A stretch of DNA of 64,000 nt. Source: Massilia sp. Root351. GTDB taxonomy: Bacteria; Pseudomonadota; Gammaproteobacteria; Burkholderiales; Burkholderiaceae_D. A program made the translations under genes and the position numbers. The stretch lies in NCBI RefSeq assembly GCF_001425045.1, contig NZ_LMDJ01000001.1:497859-561858 (forward strand). The letters are read 5' to 3'. The notes beneath the pieces were generated by a model. It was not told the origin of the DNA. It ran no database searches and was given only the letters and a program-made list of their open reading frames with translations. Numbering within the stretch: position 1 is the first letter of the stretch; each line of letters starts with the position of its first letter. This document shows positions 20,807-30,969 of this stretch, piece after piece.

Positions 20807-20899
20807 ATGGATGTGGTGTTTATCGGCGCAATAGTCGTCCTTCTGGCCGCGAGCTGCGGCTTGGCCGCCGGCTGCGGCGTGCTGGGAGAGCGGAAATGA
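20807..20899 (+). CDS. 30-residue membrane peptide at the head of the kdp operon
   Basis: ATG 20807 to TGA 20897-20899 encodes a single hydrophobic segment ([20 protein letters not shown]) with a short tail ending GERK. GCGAGGG lies 6-7 bases upstream of the ATG, a usable ribosome binding site. Its stop overlaps the kdpF start by ATGA, the same coupling used by kdpF-kdpA. It is distinct from KdpF. The two cysteines and one membrane helix are all that can be said; a role as an accessory or regulatory micropeptide of the Kdp pump is inferred from position. Confidence 0.6.
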   Translation: MDVVFIGAIVVLLAASCGLAAGCGVLGERK

Positions 20900-20985
20900 C
20901 TGGCTTCTATGTACTCGGTGCGGCGGCGGCGGCGGGCCTGCTGGTCTATCTGGTGGCAGCCTTGCTGAAAGCGGAGGACCTGTGA
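20896..20985 (+). CDS. kdpF: K+-transporting ATPase subunit KdpF
   Basis: 29 residues, the normal KdpF size: one membrane helix ([21 protein letters not shown]) ending in KAEDL, like the KPERF/KAEEF ends of other KdpF proteins. KdpF stabilises the KdpABC complex. Its start overlaps the upstream small ORF by 4 bases and its stop overlaps the kdpA start (TGATG), showing translational coupling. Confidence 0.85.
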   Translation: MTGFYVLGAAAAAGLLVYLVAALLKAEDL

Positions 20986-22817
20986 TGACGATGCAATCCT
21001 CGATGGAGTCCTTCATGCTGCTGGCGGCCTTCCTTGGCGTGCTGCTGGCACTGGCCTGGCCGCTTGGCATTCTGCTGGCCCGCGTCGGCGATGGCGCAGG
21101 GGGCGCGCTGCCCGGCTTCGGCTGGCTGCTGCGCGTTGAGCAGCTGCTGTACCGCGCGGCCGGCGTGCCGCTCAAGGCGGAACAGCGCGGCATGGGCTGG
21201 GAAAGCTATGCCATCGCCCTGCTGATCTTTAACGGCCTGGGCGCGCTGGTGGTGTACGGCCTGCAGCGGGTGCAAGCCTGGCTGCCGCTCAATCCGCAAG
21301 GGCTGGGCAATGTCAGCCCGGATTCGTCCTTCAACACCGCTGTCAGCTTCGTGGCCAACACCAATTGGCAAGGCTACAGCGGCGAACAGACCATGAGCTA
21401 CCTGGTGCAGATGCTGGCGCTGACCTGCCAGAACTTCTTCTCGGCCGCCACCGGCATGGCCGTGGCCTATGCGCTGATACGCGGCTTCAGCGCGCGCTCG
21501 GCCAGGTCGATCGGTAATTTCTGGGTCGACGCCACGCGCTCGACGCTGTACGTGCTGCTGCCGCTGTCGCTGCTGCTGGCCGTGTTCCTGATGGGCCAGG
21601 GAGTGATCCAGAATTTCTCGGCCTACAAGCAAGTGGCGCTGCTGGACCAGGTCAGCTACAGCGTGCCGACAACCGGCGCCGACGGCCAGCCCGTGCCGGA
21701 CGCGCTGGGCCAGCCGGCCATCGAGGCAATGACGGCCGCCACCCAAACCATCGCCATGGGCCCGGTCGCCTCGCAGGAAGCGATCAAGATGCTGGGCACC
21801 AATGGCGGGGGCTTCTTCAACGCCAACTCGGCCCACCCGTACGAGAACCCGACGGCGCTCACCAATTTCATGCAGATGCTGGCCATCTTCATCATCCCGG
21901 CCGGCTTGTGCTTCGCCTTCGGCCGCATGGTGGGCGACCGCCGCCAGGGCTGGGCCGTGCTGGGCGCGATGACCGTGCTGTTCGTCGCCTGCGCGTCGGT
22001 GGTGCTGGTGGCCGAGCAGCAGGCACATCCCGCGCTGCAGGCATTGGGTGTGGACCAGGGCATGAGCGCGCTGCAGTCGGGCGGCAATATGGAAGGCAAG
22101 GAAACCCGCTTCGGCATCAGCGCCTCGGCCCTGTTCGCGGCCGTGACCACGGCCGCCTCCTGCGGCGCGGTGAACGCCATGCATGACTCGTTCACGCCGA
22201 TCGGCGGCATGGTGCCCATGCTGCTGATGCAGTTCGGCGAAGTGATTTTTGGCGGCGTGGGCTCCGGCCTGTACGGCATGCTGGTGTTCGCCATCATGGC
22301 GGTGTTCATCGCCGGCCTGATGATAGGCCGTACGCCGGAATACCTGGGCAAGAAGATCCAGGCCTATGAAATGAAGATGGCCTCGATCGCCATCCTGGTC
22401 ACGCCCCTCCTGGTGCTGGGCGGCACCGCCGTCGCCGTGATGACGGACGCCGGCAAGGCCGGCATCGCCAATCCCGGCGCGCACGGCTTCTCGGAAATCC
22501 TGTACGCATTCACTTCTGCCGCCAATAACAACGGCAGCGCGTTTGCCGGCCTGTCCGCCAATACGCCGTTCTACAACACCATGCTGGCCATTGCCATGTG
22601 GTTCGGCCGCTTCGCCGTGATCGTACCCATCCTGGCCATCGCCGGTTCGCTGGCCGGCAAGCAGCGCCTGGAGGCGAACGCCGGCACCATGCCGACCCAC
22701 GGCGCCATGTTCGTCGGCCTGCTGGTGGGCGTGGTGGCGCTGGTCGGTGTGCTGAACTACGTGCCTGCGCTGGCGCTCGGCCCGGTGGTCGAACACCTGC
22801 AGCTATTTAACAAATAA
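20985..22817 (+). CDS. kdpA: K+-transporting ATPase subunit A (channel-like)
   Basis: 610 residues from ATG 20985 (a GTG one codon earlier is possible). KdpA is the potassium-binding, SKT-superfamily subunit in the inner membrane, with about ten helices. Conserved filter-loop segments are [35 protein letters not shown] and [17 protein letters not shown]. Length is slightly above E. coli KdpA (557), mainly from loops near residues 220-240 and 330-370. It lies in the order F-A-B-C-D-E with very short gaps. Confidence 0.97.
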   Translation: MTMQSSMESFMLLAAFLGVLLALAWPLGILLARVGDGAGGALPGFGWLLRVEQLLYRAAGVPLKAEQRGMGWESYAIALLIFNGLGALVVYGLQRVQAWLPLNPQGLGNVSPDSSFNTAVSFVANTNWQGYSGEQTMSYLVQMLALTCQNFFSAATGMAVAYALIRGFSARSARSIGNFWVDATRSTLYVLLPLSLLLAVFLMGQGVIQNFSAYKQVALLDQVSYSVPTTGADGQPVPDALGQPAIEAMTAATQTIAMGPVASQEAIKMLGTNGGGFFNANSAHPYENPTALTNFMQMLAIFIIPAGLCFAFGRMVGDRRQGWAVLGAMTVLFVACASVVLVAEQQAHPALQALGVDQGMSALQSGGNMEGKETRFGISASALFAAVTTAASCGAVNAMHDSFTPIGGMVPMLLMQFGEVIFGGVGSGLYGMLVFAIMAVFIAGLMIGRTPEYLGKKIQAYEMKMASIAILVTPLLVLGGTAVAVMTDAGKAGIANPGAHGFSEILYAFTSAANNNGSAFAGLSANTPFYNTMLAIAMWFGRFAVIVPILAIAGSLAGKQRLEANAGTMPTHGAMFVGLLVGVVALVGVLNYVPALALGPVVEHLQLFNK

Positions 22818-22827
22818 GGAGCACTGC

Positions 22828-24942
22828 ATGTCGCAAGCTAATCCATCCGCCAAGGACATGACGCAGCACGCAGCGGCGCCGGCCCGGCGCCTGAAAATGT
22901 TCGATTCCGAATTGCTGCTGCCGGCCATCGCCGATTCGTTGCGCAAGCTGAGCCCGCGCACCCAGTTGCGCAGCCCGGTCATGTTCGTGGTCTACGTCGG
23001 CAGCATCATCACCACGCTGCTGTATCTGCAGGCGCTGTTCGGCCAGGGCGAGACCGCTCCTGGCTTTATCCTGGCCACCACCGTGTGGCTGTGGTTTACC
23101 GTGCTGTTCGCGAATTTCGCCGAAGCCATGGCCGAGGGCCGCAGCAAGGCGCAGGCGGCTTCGCTGCGCAGCCTGAAAAAGAGCGTGACGGCCAAGAAGC
23201 TGGCTTCGCCGCGCCACGGCACCACCTGGCTGCCTTGCGACGGACCGGACCTGCGCAAGGGTAACTTCATCCTGGTCGAGGCGGGCGACGTGATCCCGAT
23301 CGACGGCGAGGTGATCGAAGGCGTGGCTTCGGTGGACGAAAGCGCCATCACCGGCGAATCGGCTCCCGTGATCCGCGAATCGGGCGGCGACTTCTCGGCC
23401 GTCACCGGCGGCACCCGCGTGCTGTCGGACTGGCTGGTGGTGAAGGTCAGCGCCAATCCGGGCGAAACCTTTTTGGACCGCATGATCTCCATGGTGGAAG
23501 GCGCCAAACGCCAGAAGACCCCGAACGAGATCGCCCTGACCATCCTGCTGGTGGCGCTGACCATCGTATTCCTGGTGGTGACGGTCACGCTGCTGCCGTT
23601 CTCGCTGTTCTCGGTTGCCGCCGCCGGCAGCGGCACGCCGATCACCATCACGGTGCTGATCGCGCTGCTGGTGTGCCTGATCCCGACCACCATCGGCGGC
23701 CTGCTGTCGGCCATCGGCGTGGCCGGCATGAGCCGCATGATGCAGGCCAACGTGATCGCCACCTCCGGCCGCGCGGTGGAGGCGGCGGGCGACGTGGACG
23801 TGCTGATGCTGGACAAAACCGGCACCATCACGCTGGGCAACCGCCAGGCGTCGGCCTTCGTGCCGGCGCCCGGCGTGAGCGAGCAGCAGCTGGCCGACGT
23901 GGCGCAACTGGCTTCGCTGGCCGATGAAACGCCGGAAGGCCGCAGCATCGTGGTGCTGGCCAAGCAGAAGTTCAACATCCGCGAACGCGACATGGCGTCG
24001 CTGCAGGCGGTGTTCGTGCCCTTCACCGCGCAGACCCGCATGAGCGGCGTGGATTTGCCGGGCCGGGACGTGCGCAAGGGCGCGGCCGATTCGGTGAAGA
24101 GATACGTCGAGTCGCTGGGCCTGCCATACCCGGACGAGGTGGCGCGCGCGGTGGAGGACGTGTCGCGCAGGGGCAGCACGCCGCTGGTGGTGGCCGACGG
24201 CGGCCGCGTAATGGGCGTGGTGGAACTGAAGGACATCGTCAAGGGCGGCATCAAGGAGCGCTTCGCCGCACTGCGCCGCATGGGCATCAAGACGGTGATG
24301 ATCACCGGCGATAACAGGCTGACCGCCGCCGCCATAGCAGCGGAAGCGGGCGTGGACGACTTCCTGGCCGAAGCCACGCCGGAGGACAAGCTCAAGCTGA
24401 TCCGCAGCTACCAGTCCGAAGGCCGCCTGGTGGCCATGACCGGCGACGGCACCAACGACGCTCCCGCGCTGGCCCAGGCCGACGTGGCGGTGGCCATGAA
24501 TTCGGGCACCCAGGCTGCCAAGGAGGCCGGCAACATGGTGGACCTGGATTCCAATCCCACCAAGCTGCTGGAGATTGTTGAAATCGGCAAGCAGATGCTG
24601 ATGACGCGCGGCTCGCTGACCACCTTCTCGATTTCGAACGACATCGCCAAGTACTTTGCCATCATTCCGGCGGCCTTTGTCGGCACCTTCCCGCAGCTCA
24701 AAGCGCTCGACATCATGCATCTGGCCAGCCCCTCCTCGGCCATCATGTCGGCGGTGATCTTCAATGCCCTCATCATCGTTGCGCTGATCCCGCTGGCACT
24801 GAAGGGCGTGCAGTACCGCGCCATCGGCGCCACCGCGCTGCTGCGCCGCAACCTGCTGGTGTACGGCCTGGGCGGCATCATCCTGCCTTTCATCGGCATC
24901 AAGCTGGTCGACATGCTGCTGGCCGCGTTCAACCTCGTTTAA
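22828..24942 (+). CDS. kdpB: K+-transporting P-type ATPase subunit B
   Basis: 704 residues. Catalytic subunit of the Kdp pump: the phosphorylated aspartate is D329 in [14 protein letters not shown] (actuator domain), MITGDN and [17 protein letters not shown] (hinge) are intact. The TGES serine, phosphorylated for inhibition in E. coli, is conserved. AAGGAG precedes the ATG at 22828 and kdpA ends 10 bp upstream. The N-terminus (to about residue 30) is longer than in E. coli. Confidence 0.98.
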   Translation: MSQANPSAKDMTQHAAAPARRLKMFDSELLLPAIADSLRKLSPRTQLRSPVMFVVYVGSIITTLLYLQALFGQGETAPGFILATTVWLWFTVLFANFAEAMAEGRSKAQAASLRSLKKSVTAKKLASPRHGTTWLPCDGPDLRKGNFILVEAGDVIPIDGEVIEGVASVDESAITGESAPVIRESGGDFSAVTGGTRVLSDWLVVKVSANPGETFLDRMISMVEGAKRQKTPNEIALTILLVALTIVFLVVTVTLLPFSLFSVAAAGSGTPITITVLIALLVCLIPTTIGGLLSAIGVAGMSRMMQANVIATSGRAVEAAGDVDVLMLDKTGTITLGNRQASAFVPAPGVSEQQLADVAQLASLADETPEGRSIVVLAKQKFNIRERDMASLQAVFVPFTAQTRMSGVDLPGRDVRKGAADSVKRYVESLGLPYPDEVARAVEDVSRRGSTPLVVADGGRVMGVVELKDIVKGGIKERFAALRRMGIKTVMITGDNRLTAAAIAAEAGVDDFLAEATPEDKLKLIRSYQSEGRLVAMTGDGTNDAPALAQADVAVAMNSGTQAAKEAGNMVDLDSNPTKLLEIVEIGKQMLMTRGSLTTFSISNDIAKYFAIIPAAFVGTFPQLKALDIMHLASPSSAIMSAVIFNALIIVALIPLALKGVQYRAIGATALLRRNLLVYGLGGIILPFIGIKLVDMLLAAFNLV

Positions 24943-24954
24943 ACAGGAACCATC

Positions 24955-25539
24955 ATGACATCCCATCTTCGTCCCGCGCTGGTGGTCTTCGGCACTCTGA
25001 CCCTGATTTGCGGCGTGCTGTATCCGCTGGCCGTCACCGGCATCGGCGCCGCCGCCTTCCCGTCGCAGGCGGCGGGCAGCATCGTTGAAGTGAACGGCAA
25101 GGCGGTCGGCTCGGAACTGATCGGCCAGTCCTTCACCTCGCCCAAGTACTTCTGGGGCCGCCCGTCGGCCACCGCGCCCATGGCCAACAATGCCGCCGGT
25201 TCGGGCGGCGCCAACCAGGGGCCGCTGAACCCGGCCCTGCTGGAAGCGGTGAAAAGCCGCATCGAGGCGCTCAAGGCAGCCGATCCCGGCAACACGGCGC
25301 CGGTGCCGGTGGACCTGGTGACCGCTTCGGCCAGCGGGCTCGATCCCGAGATCAGCCTGGCCGCCGCCCAGTACCAGGTGCACCGCATTGCCGCCGCGCG
25401 CGGCCTCGACGCCCAGCAGGTGCGTGTGCTGATCGAGCGCCAGATGCGCGGCCGCGTGTTCGGCTTCTTCGGCGAGCCGCGCGTGAACGTGCTGGCGCTG
25501 AATCTGGCGCTGGACGGCAAATCCGCGCATACTCGCTGA
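24955..25539 (+). CDS. kdpC: K+-transporting ATPase subunit C
   Basis: 194 residues. One N-terminal membrane helix ([22 protein letters not shown]) is followed by a periplasmic domain with [21 protein letters not shown] and the conserved [21 protein letters not shown] block. KdpC helps the complex bind potassium and ATP. It starts 12 bp after kdpB. Confidence 0.97.
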   Translation: MTSHLRPALVVFGTLTLICGVLYPLAVTGIGAAAFPSQAAGSIVEVNGKAVGSELIGQSFTSPKYFWGRPSATAPMANNAAGSGGANQGPLNPALLEAVKSRIEALKAADPGNTAPVPVDLVTASASGLDPEISLAAAQYQVHRIAAARGLDAQQVRVLIERQMRGRVFGFFGEPRVNVLALNLALDGKSAHTR

Positions 25540-25562
25540 ATCGTTTTGCAGAGTAGAGATCC

Positions 25563-28307
25563 ATGTTTCCAAGCGAGGGCCAACGGCCCGATCCCGACGC
25601 GCTGCTGGCGCAGGTCCAGGCGCAGGAGCGCAAGGCTGCGCACGGCCGGCTGCGCATCTATTTCGGCGCCTCGGCTGGCGTCGGCAAGACCTACGCCATG
25701 CTGTCGGCAGCGCGCAAGCTGCAGGCGGCAGGCCAGGAGGTGCTGGTGGGCGTGGTGGAAACCCACGGCCGCAATGAGACCGCGATCCTGCTGGACGGGC
25801 TGGACGTGTTGCCGCTCAAGGAGGTGGCCTATCGTGGCAAGGTGCTCAAGGAGTTCGACATCGACGCCGCGCTGGCGCGCCGGCCGGCGCTGATCCTGAT
25901 GGACGAGCTGGCGCACTCCAACGTGCCCGGCTCGCGCCACCCCAAGCGCTGGCAGGACGTCGAGGAGCTGCTCGATGCCGGCATCGACGTGCTCACCACC
26001 GTCAACGTGCAGCACCTCGACAGCCTGAACGACGTGGTGGGCGGCATTACCGGCATCCGCGTCAACGAAACCGTGCCGGACACCGTGTTCGACGCGGCCG
26101 ACGAGGTGGTGCTGGTCGATATCCCTGCCGACGAATTGCTGGCGCGCCTGAAAAGCGGCCGTGTGTACCAGCGGCCGCAGGCCGAGCGCGCGTCAAAGAA
26201 TTTTTTTCGCAAGGGAAACCTGATTGCGCTGCGCGAGCTGGCGCTGCGCCGCACCGCCGACCGCGTGGAGGACGACGTGCGCGCCTACCGCGTCGAACAA
26301 TCCATCGGCACGATCTGGAAGACCGGCGCTTCGCTGTTGTGCTGCGTGGGCCCGCGTCCGGGCTGCGAGCACGTGGTACGCAGCGCCGCCCGGCTGGCCG
26401 GCCAGCTCGGCACCGAGTGGCACGCGGTGTACATCGAAACACCGGCCTTGCAACGCCTGCCGGAGGCGGAGCGCGAGCGCATCCTGAGGACGCTCAAGCT
26501 GGCCCAGGAGCTGGGTGCAGTCACGGCCGTGCTGGCCGGCGGCGACATTGCCGCGACGGCGGTCGAGTATGCGCGCAGCCACAATCTGTCCAGGATCGCG
26601 CTGGGACGCGGCCATCCAGGCTGGCCTTGGCGCGCGGCCCACATCAAGCGCATGGCCGGCCTGGCGCCGGATGTGGACCTGATCGAGATCGGCGCCGCCA
26701 GCCGCGACAGCGTGCCAGCGGCGGGCGCCGGCGCGGCCTCAGCCCCCGGCTCCGCAGACGGCGACGACGCGCCCGGCGCCGCCGGCAAGCGGCGCGGGCT
26801 GGCTTACCTGGGCGCGGCGGCCGCCAGTATCGCCACCGCGCTGGCCACCGCGCCACTATTGCCGCATGTGGACCTGGCCAATATCGCCATGCTGTTCCTG
26901 CTGGTGGTGGTGCTGGTGGCGGTGCGCCTGGGGCGCGGCCCGTCCGTGCTGGCCACCTGCGTCAGCGTGCTGTGCTTCGACTTCTTTTTCGTGTCGCCAC
27001 GCTTCAGTTTCGCCGTGTCGGATTTCCAGTACGTGATCACCTTCGGCGTGATGCTGGCGGTGGGCCTGATCACCGGCCACCTGACGGCCGGGCTGCGTTT
27101 CCAGGCGCGTGTCGCCTCGCACCGGGAGGCGCGCTCGCGCGCCCTGTACGAGTTCGCGCGCGAGCTGTCCGGCGTGCTTCAGACCGAGCAGATTTTCGAC
27201 AGTACCCGCAGCGCGGTGCGGGCCGCATTCCGCGCCAGGGCCACGCTGCTGCTGCCGGACGACGACGGCCGCCTGCAGCCGGCCGCGCCGCAGCCAAGCG
27301 GTGCGGCCGGCGCCGTCAACCTGTCGGTGCTGGACCTCGGCATCGCCCAGTGGGCTTACGACCGTGCCGAAAGCGCCGGCCTGGGTACGGACACACTGCC
27401 GGCCAGCCGCATCTTCTACTTGCCGCTGGTGGCGCCGATGCGCACGCGCGGCGTGCTGGCCATCGAGCCGGAAAACCGGCGCTGGATGCTGATCCCCGAA
27501 CAGCGGCAGCAGCTCGATACCTTCGCCGCCCTGGCCGCCATCGCGCTCGAACGCGTGCACTACATCGAGGTGGCGCAGGCCGCGCTGGTCAGCATGGAAT
27601 CGGAACGGCTGCGCAACTCGCTGCTGGCTGCCCTTTCGCATGACTTGCGCACGCCGCTCACGTCGCTGGTCGGGCTGTCCGAATCGCTGGCCGCTTCGAA
27701 GCCGCCGCTGGCGCCGCAGCAGCTGGACCTGGCGCAGTCGCTGCACGCCGAATCGCTGCGCATGAGTACCCTGGTCGCCAACCTGCTGGACATGGCGCGC
27801 ATCCAGAGCGGCGAGGTGAAGTTCAACCTGGAGTGGCAGGCGCTGGAGGAAGTGGTGGGCAGCGCCTTGCGCGCCAGCGCACCGCAGCTCAGGCGGCACG
27901 CCGTCAGCACCGGGCTGCCGCACGGCCTGCCGCTGCTGCGCTACGACGCGGTGCTGATGGAACGCGTGCTGTGCAACCTGCTGGAGAACGCCGCCAAGTA
28001 CACGCCGCCCGGCTCGCAGATCGTCGTCAGCGCCGCGCTGCACGGCGCCTGGATGAATGTGATGGTGTACGATGACGGACCCGGCCTTCCGGCGGGCCGC
28101 GAGGAAGCCGTGTTCGAGAAATTCACGCGCGGCGAACGCGAGTCGGCCAAGCCGGGCGTGGGCCTGGGACTGGCGATCTGCCGCGCCATCGTGGAAGCGC
28201 ACGGCGGCGCCATCCATGCCGCTCCGTCGCCGCTGGGCGGCGCCGCCTTCGTCATCGCGCTGCCGCTCGGCTTGCCGCCTGCACCGCCTGAAGAATTGAT
28301 GGAATGA
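25563..28307 (+). CDS. kdpD: osmosensitive K+ channel sensor histidine kinase KdpD
   Basis: 914 residues. Domains in order: KdpD N-terminal nucleotide-binding domain (about 20-230, with GASAGVGKTYAML as Walker A and LILMDELAHSNVPGSRHPKRW), a UspA-like domain (about 250-370), a low-complexity linker, four membrane segments (about 410-510), a GAF-like region, HisKA with the phosphorylated His693 in LSHDLRTPLTSL, and the HATPase with NLLENAAKYTPPG and GVGLGLAICRAIVEAHGG. It phosphorylates KdpE when potassium is limiting. It is 23 bp after kdpC and overlaps kdpE. Confidence 0.96.
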   Translation: MFPSEGQRPDPDALLAQVQAQERKAAHGRLRIYFGASAGVGKTYAMLSAARKLQAAGQEVLVGVVETHGRNETAILLDGLDVLPLKEVAYRGKVLKEFDIDAALARRPALILMDELAHSNVPGSRHPKRWQDVEELLDAGIDVLTTVNVQHLDSLNDVVGGITGIRVNETVPDTVFDAADEVVLVDIPADELLARLKSGRVYQRPQAERASKNFFRKGNLIALRELALRRTADRVEDDVRAYRVEQSIGTIWKTGASLLCCVGPRPGCEHVVRSAARLAGQLGTEWHAVYIETPALQRLPEAERERILRTLKLAQELGAVTAVLAGGDIAATAVEYARSHNLSRIALGRGHPGWPWRAAHIKRMAGLAPDVDLIEIGAASRDSVPAAGAGAASAPGSADGDDAPGAAGKRRGLAYLGAAAASIATALATAPLLPHVDLANIAMLFLLVVVLVAVRLGRGPSVLATCVSVLCFDFFFVSPRFSFAVSDFQYVITFGVMLAVGLITGHLTAGLRFQARVASHREARSRALYEFARELSGVLQTEQIFDSTRSAVRAAFRARATLLLPDDDGRLQPAAPQPSGAAGAVNLSVLDLGIAQWAYDRAESAGLGTDTLPASRIFYLPLVAPMRTRGVLAIEPENRRWMLIPEQRQQLDTFAALAAIALERVHYIEVAQAALVSMESERLRNSLLAALSHDLRTPLTSLVGLSESLAASKPPLAPQQLDLAQSLHAESLRMSTLVANLLDMARIQSGEVKFNLEWQALEEVVGSALRASAPQLRRHAVSTGLPHGLPLLRYDAVLMERVLCNLLENAAKYTPPGSQIVVSAALHGAWMNVMVYDDGPGLPAGREEAVFEKFTRGERESAKPGVGLGLAICRAIVEAHGGAIHAAPSPLGGAAFVIALPLGLPPAPPEELME

Positions 28308-29029
28308 TGAATACCCGACCGATGGAAAAACCGGGCGAAACGCCGCCCGTCGCCCTGCTGGTGGAAGACGAACCGCAAATCCGCCGCTTCGTGCGCGCCG
28401 CGCTGGAAGAGGAGGGCTGGCACGTGCACGAATGTCCGACCATGCAGCGCGGCCTGATTGATGCGGGCACCCGCAAGCCGGACCTGGTGGTGCTCGATCT
28501 GGGCCTGCCGGACGGCGACGGCGTGGCCTTCCTGAACGATTTGCGCAAGTGGTCCACGGTGCCGGTGATCGTGCTGTCGGCGCGGGTCAACGAGGCCGAC
28601 AAGATCAAGGCGCTGGACGCCGGCGCCGACGACTACCTGACCAAGCCCTTCGGCGTGGGCGAGCTGCTGGCCCGGGTGCGCGCCACCCTGCGCCGCCAGC
28701 GGCAGCCGCAAGCCGACACGGCGGGCATCGTGCGCTTCGGCGAAGTGGCGGTGGATTTGCAGAACCGCCGCGTCACCAAGGGCGGCCAGGGCGTGCACCT
28801 GACGCCCACCGAATACCGGCTGCTGGCGGTGCTGGTGGGGAATGCCGGCCGCGTGATGAGCAATCCGCAGCTGCTGCGCGCCGTATGGGGGCCGTCGCAA
28901 AGCGAAAACGGCCACTACCTGCGCATTTATATGGGCCACCTGCGCCACAAGCTGGAGGACGATCCTGCCCAGCCGAAATACCTGCTGACCGAAACGGCGG
29001 TCGGCTACCGGCTGCAGCTGCCCGGCTAG
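28304..29029 (+). CDS. kdpE: KDP operon response regulator KdpE
   Basis: 241 residues. OmpR/PhoB type: receiver (about 12-125) with the acidic pair VEDEP, phospho-acceptor in LVVLDLGLPDGDG and Lys in LTKPFGVGELLARV; winged helix (about 140-235) with LTPTEYRLLAVLVGNAGRVM and YLLTETAVGYRL. The ATG at 28304 overlaps the kdpD stop (ATGATGA); the next codon is also ATG. It should bind the KdpE-like site at 20706-20747. Confidence 0.96.
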   Translation: MMNTRPMEKPGETPPVALLVEDEPQIRRFVRAALEEEGWHVHECPTMQRGLIDAGTRKPDLVVLDLGLPDGDGVAFLNDLRKWSTVPVIVLSARVNEADKIKALDAGADDYLTKPFGVGELLARVRATLRRQRQPQADTAGIVRFGEVAVDLQNRRVTKGGQGVHLTPTEYRLLAVLVGNAGRVMSNPQLLRAVWGPSQSENGHYLRIYMGHLRHKLEDDPAQPKYLLTETAVGYRLQLPG

Positions 29030-29102
29030 AAACAAATTGTAATTCTTCTCATGCGCGTCAAAACAGCGGCCTAAGATTAGCCATCGATTGCGCGAGGAGA
29101 GC

Positions 29103-29783
29103 ATGATGGGTTACATACTGCACGGCACCGACTGGGACGACAACATCGACGGCACCGCCGGCGACGACGACCTGTACGGCTACGCCGGCTACGACTCCCT
29201 GTTCGGCGGCCGGGGCGACGATTACCTGAACGGCGGCGCCGGCCTCGACGAGGCCTTCTACAACGGCTACCGCGGCGAATATTCGGTGCTGGCCGACGGC
29301 GGACAGTTCTGGGTCAACGACGAGGTCGGCGATGAGGGCCTGGACCTGCTGATGAATGTGGAGCGCCTGAACTTCAAGGACGGGGCGGTGGCGCTGGACA
29401 TCGACGGCAACGGCGGCGAGGCCTACCGGCTGTACCAGGCCGCTTTCAACCGCGAACCGGACGAAGTGGGGCTGGGCTTCTGGATGGCGCATATGGACCA
29501 GGGCTACAGCCTGCGCGCCATCGCGCAGAACTTCGTCACCTCGAACGAGTTCCGCGACACCTACGGCGCCAATGCCAGCAACGCCGAAATCGTGCTGCGC
29601 TTCTACTTCAACGTGCTGCACCGCGCGCCCGACCAGGAGGGCTTGAATTTCTGGGTGACCGCGCTGAACACCGGCCAGGCCACCGTGGCCGACGTGCTGA
29701 CCGGCTTCAGCGAGAGCGCGGAAAACTACGCCCAGCTGATCGGCAAGATGCAGGACGGTATCGACTACCAGCCCTGGGGCTAG
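29103..29783 (+). CDS. DUF4214 protein with short RTX repeats
   Basis: 226 residues from ATG 29103 (ATG 29106 also possible) behind GAGGAGA. Residues 5-55 hold two or three Ca2+-binding nonapeptide-like repeats (GTAGDDDLYG, GGRGDDYLNGGAG). Two DUF4214 units follow, each with the 'YRLYQAAFNREPDEVGLGFW' and 'LRFYFNVLHRAPDQEGLNFW' type motif and the NFVTSNEF / GFSESAEN helix. No Sec signal is present; such proteins are often type I secretion substrates. It is unusually small for an RTX protein, and no type I secretion genes are near. Function unknown. Confidence 0.85.
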   Translation: MMGYILHGTDWDDNIDGTAGDDDLYGYAGYDSLFGGRGDDYLNGGAGLDEAFYNGYRGEYSVLADGGQFWVNDEVGDEGLDLLMNVERLNFKDGAVALDIDGNGGEAYRLYQAAFNREPDEVGLGFWMAHMDQGYSLRAIAQNFVTSNEFRDTYGANASNAEIVLRFYFNVLHRAPDQEGLNFWVTALNTGQATVADVLTGFSESAENYAQLIGKMQDGIDYQPWG

Positions 29784-29798
29784 GCGCTTCGTCGCGCG

Positions 29799-30968
29799 CT
29801 ATTTGCTCAGCATGCGCATGGCCCGCTCCAGCCCTTCGATGGTGAGCGGGAACATGCGGTTGTTCATCAGCTGGCGGATGACGGCGATCGACTGGCGGTA
29901 CTGCCACAGTCCTTCCGGTTCCGGATTGAGCCAGATGAATTTGGGGAAGGCGTGCGTGAAGCGGCCCAGCCATTCGGCGCCGGCCTCCTCGTTGTTGTAT
30001 TCGACCGAACCGCCCGGCTGCAGGATTTCGTAGGGGCTCATGGTGGCGTCGCCGACGAAGATCACCTTGGTGTCCGGCGTATATTTGCGCAGCACGTCCC
30101 AGGTGGGAAAGCGTTCGGCGTTGCGGCGGCGGTTGTTCTTCCACAGGTAGTCGTACACGCAGTTGTGGAAGTAGAAGAATTCCATGTTCTTGAACTCGGT
30201 CTTGGCGGCCGAGAACAGCTCTTCCGTGCGTTCGATGTGGTCGTCCATGGTGCCGCCCACGTCGAGCAGCATCAGCACCTTGATGTTGTTCTTGCGCTCG
30301 GGCTGCATCTTGATGTCGAGGAAGCCGGCGTTGTTGGCGGTGGCGCGGATGGTCTGGTCCAGCGCCAGTTCGTCCTCGTGGCCTTCGCGCGCGAACTTGC
30401 GCAGGCGGCGCAGGGCCACCTTGATGTTGCGCGTGCCCAGCTCCCGTTCGGAGTCGTAGTCCTTGTAGGCGCGCGCTTCCCACACTTTGACGGCGGTGCG
30501 GTTGCCGCCCTTGCCGCCGATGCGCACCCCTTCCGGGTTGGTGCCGCCGTTGCCGAACGGCGAGGTGCCGCCAGTGCCTATCCACTTGCTGCCGCCCTCG
30601 TGGCGTTCCTTCTGCTCTTTGAGCAGCTCGTTCAGGCGGTCCATCAGCTTGTCGTAGCCGAATTTTTCCAGCGCGGCCTTCTGCTCCTCGCTCAGCTCGC
30701 GCTCCATGCGCTTGATCAGCCAGTCGAGCGGAATCGCGCTGTTGGTTTCAAAGGCGCCGTTGATGCCCTTGAAGTATTGCGCGAAGGCGCGGTCGAACTT
30801 GTCGTAGTGGGCTTCGTCCTTCACCAGGGTCAGGCGCGACAGATAGTAGAAATCGTCCATCGAGGCGTCGATGACGTTCTTCTGCATCGCTTCCAGCAAG
30901 GTCAAAAACTCCTTGATGGAGACGGGGATCTTCGCGTCTTTCAGCGTGAAGAAAAAATCGATCAGCAT
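29799..30968 (-). CDS. VWA-domain (CoxE-like) protein
   Basis: 389 residues. An N-terminal helical domain (LIDFFFTLKDAKIPVSIKEFLTLL) and a Gly-rich middle (GTGGTSPFGNGGTNPEG) precede a von Willebrand A domain from about residue 215. The metal-ion site is DVGGTMDDH in place of the usual DxSxS, a variation that I recall as common in this COG3825-like family. With the MoxR ATPase two genes upstream it forms the classic MoxR-VWA pair, thought to act as a chaperone or metal-insertion machine. The client is unknown. The gene starts one base after the GNAT stop, in one operon. Confidence 0.9.
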   Translation of the reverse strand: MLIDFFFTLKDAKIPVSIKEFLTLLEAMQKNVIDASMDDFYYLSRLTLVKDEAHYDKFDRAFAQYFKGINGAFETNSAIPLDWLIKRMERELSEEQKAALEKFGYDKLMDRLNELLKEQKERHEGGSKWIGTGGTSPFGNGGTNPEGVRIGGKGGNRTAVKVWEARAYKDYDSERELGTRNIKVALRRLRKFAREGHEDELALDQTIRATANNAGFLDIKMQPERKNNIKVLMLLDVGGTMDDHIERTEELFSAAKTEFKNMEFFYFHNCVYDYLWKNNRRRNAERFPTWDVLRKYTPDTKVIFVGDATMSPYEILQPGGSVEYNNEEAGAEWLGRFTHAFPKFIWLNPEPEGLWQYRQSIAVIRQLMNNRMFPLTIEGLERAMRMLSK

Positions 30969-30969
30969 G

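Noticed and set aside
22807..25572. 921-codon open frame on the minus strand opposite kdpB and kdpC
   Set aside because: Shadow of the kdp genes; rich in His/Arg/Gln, no recognisable protein.
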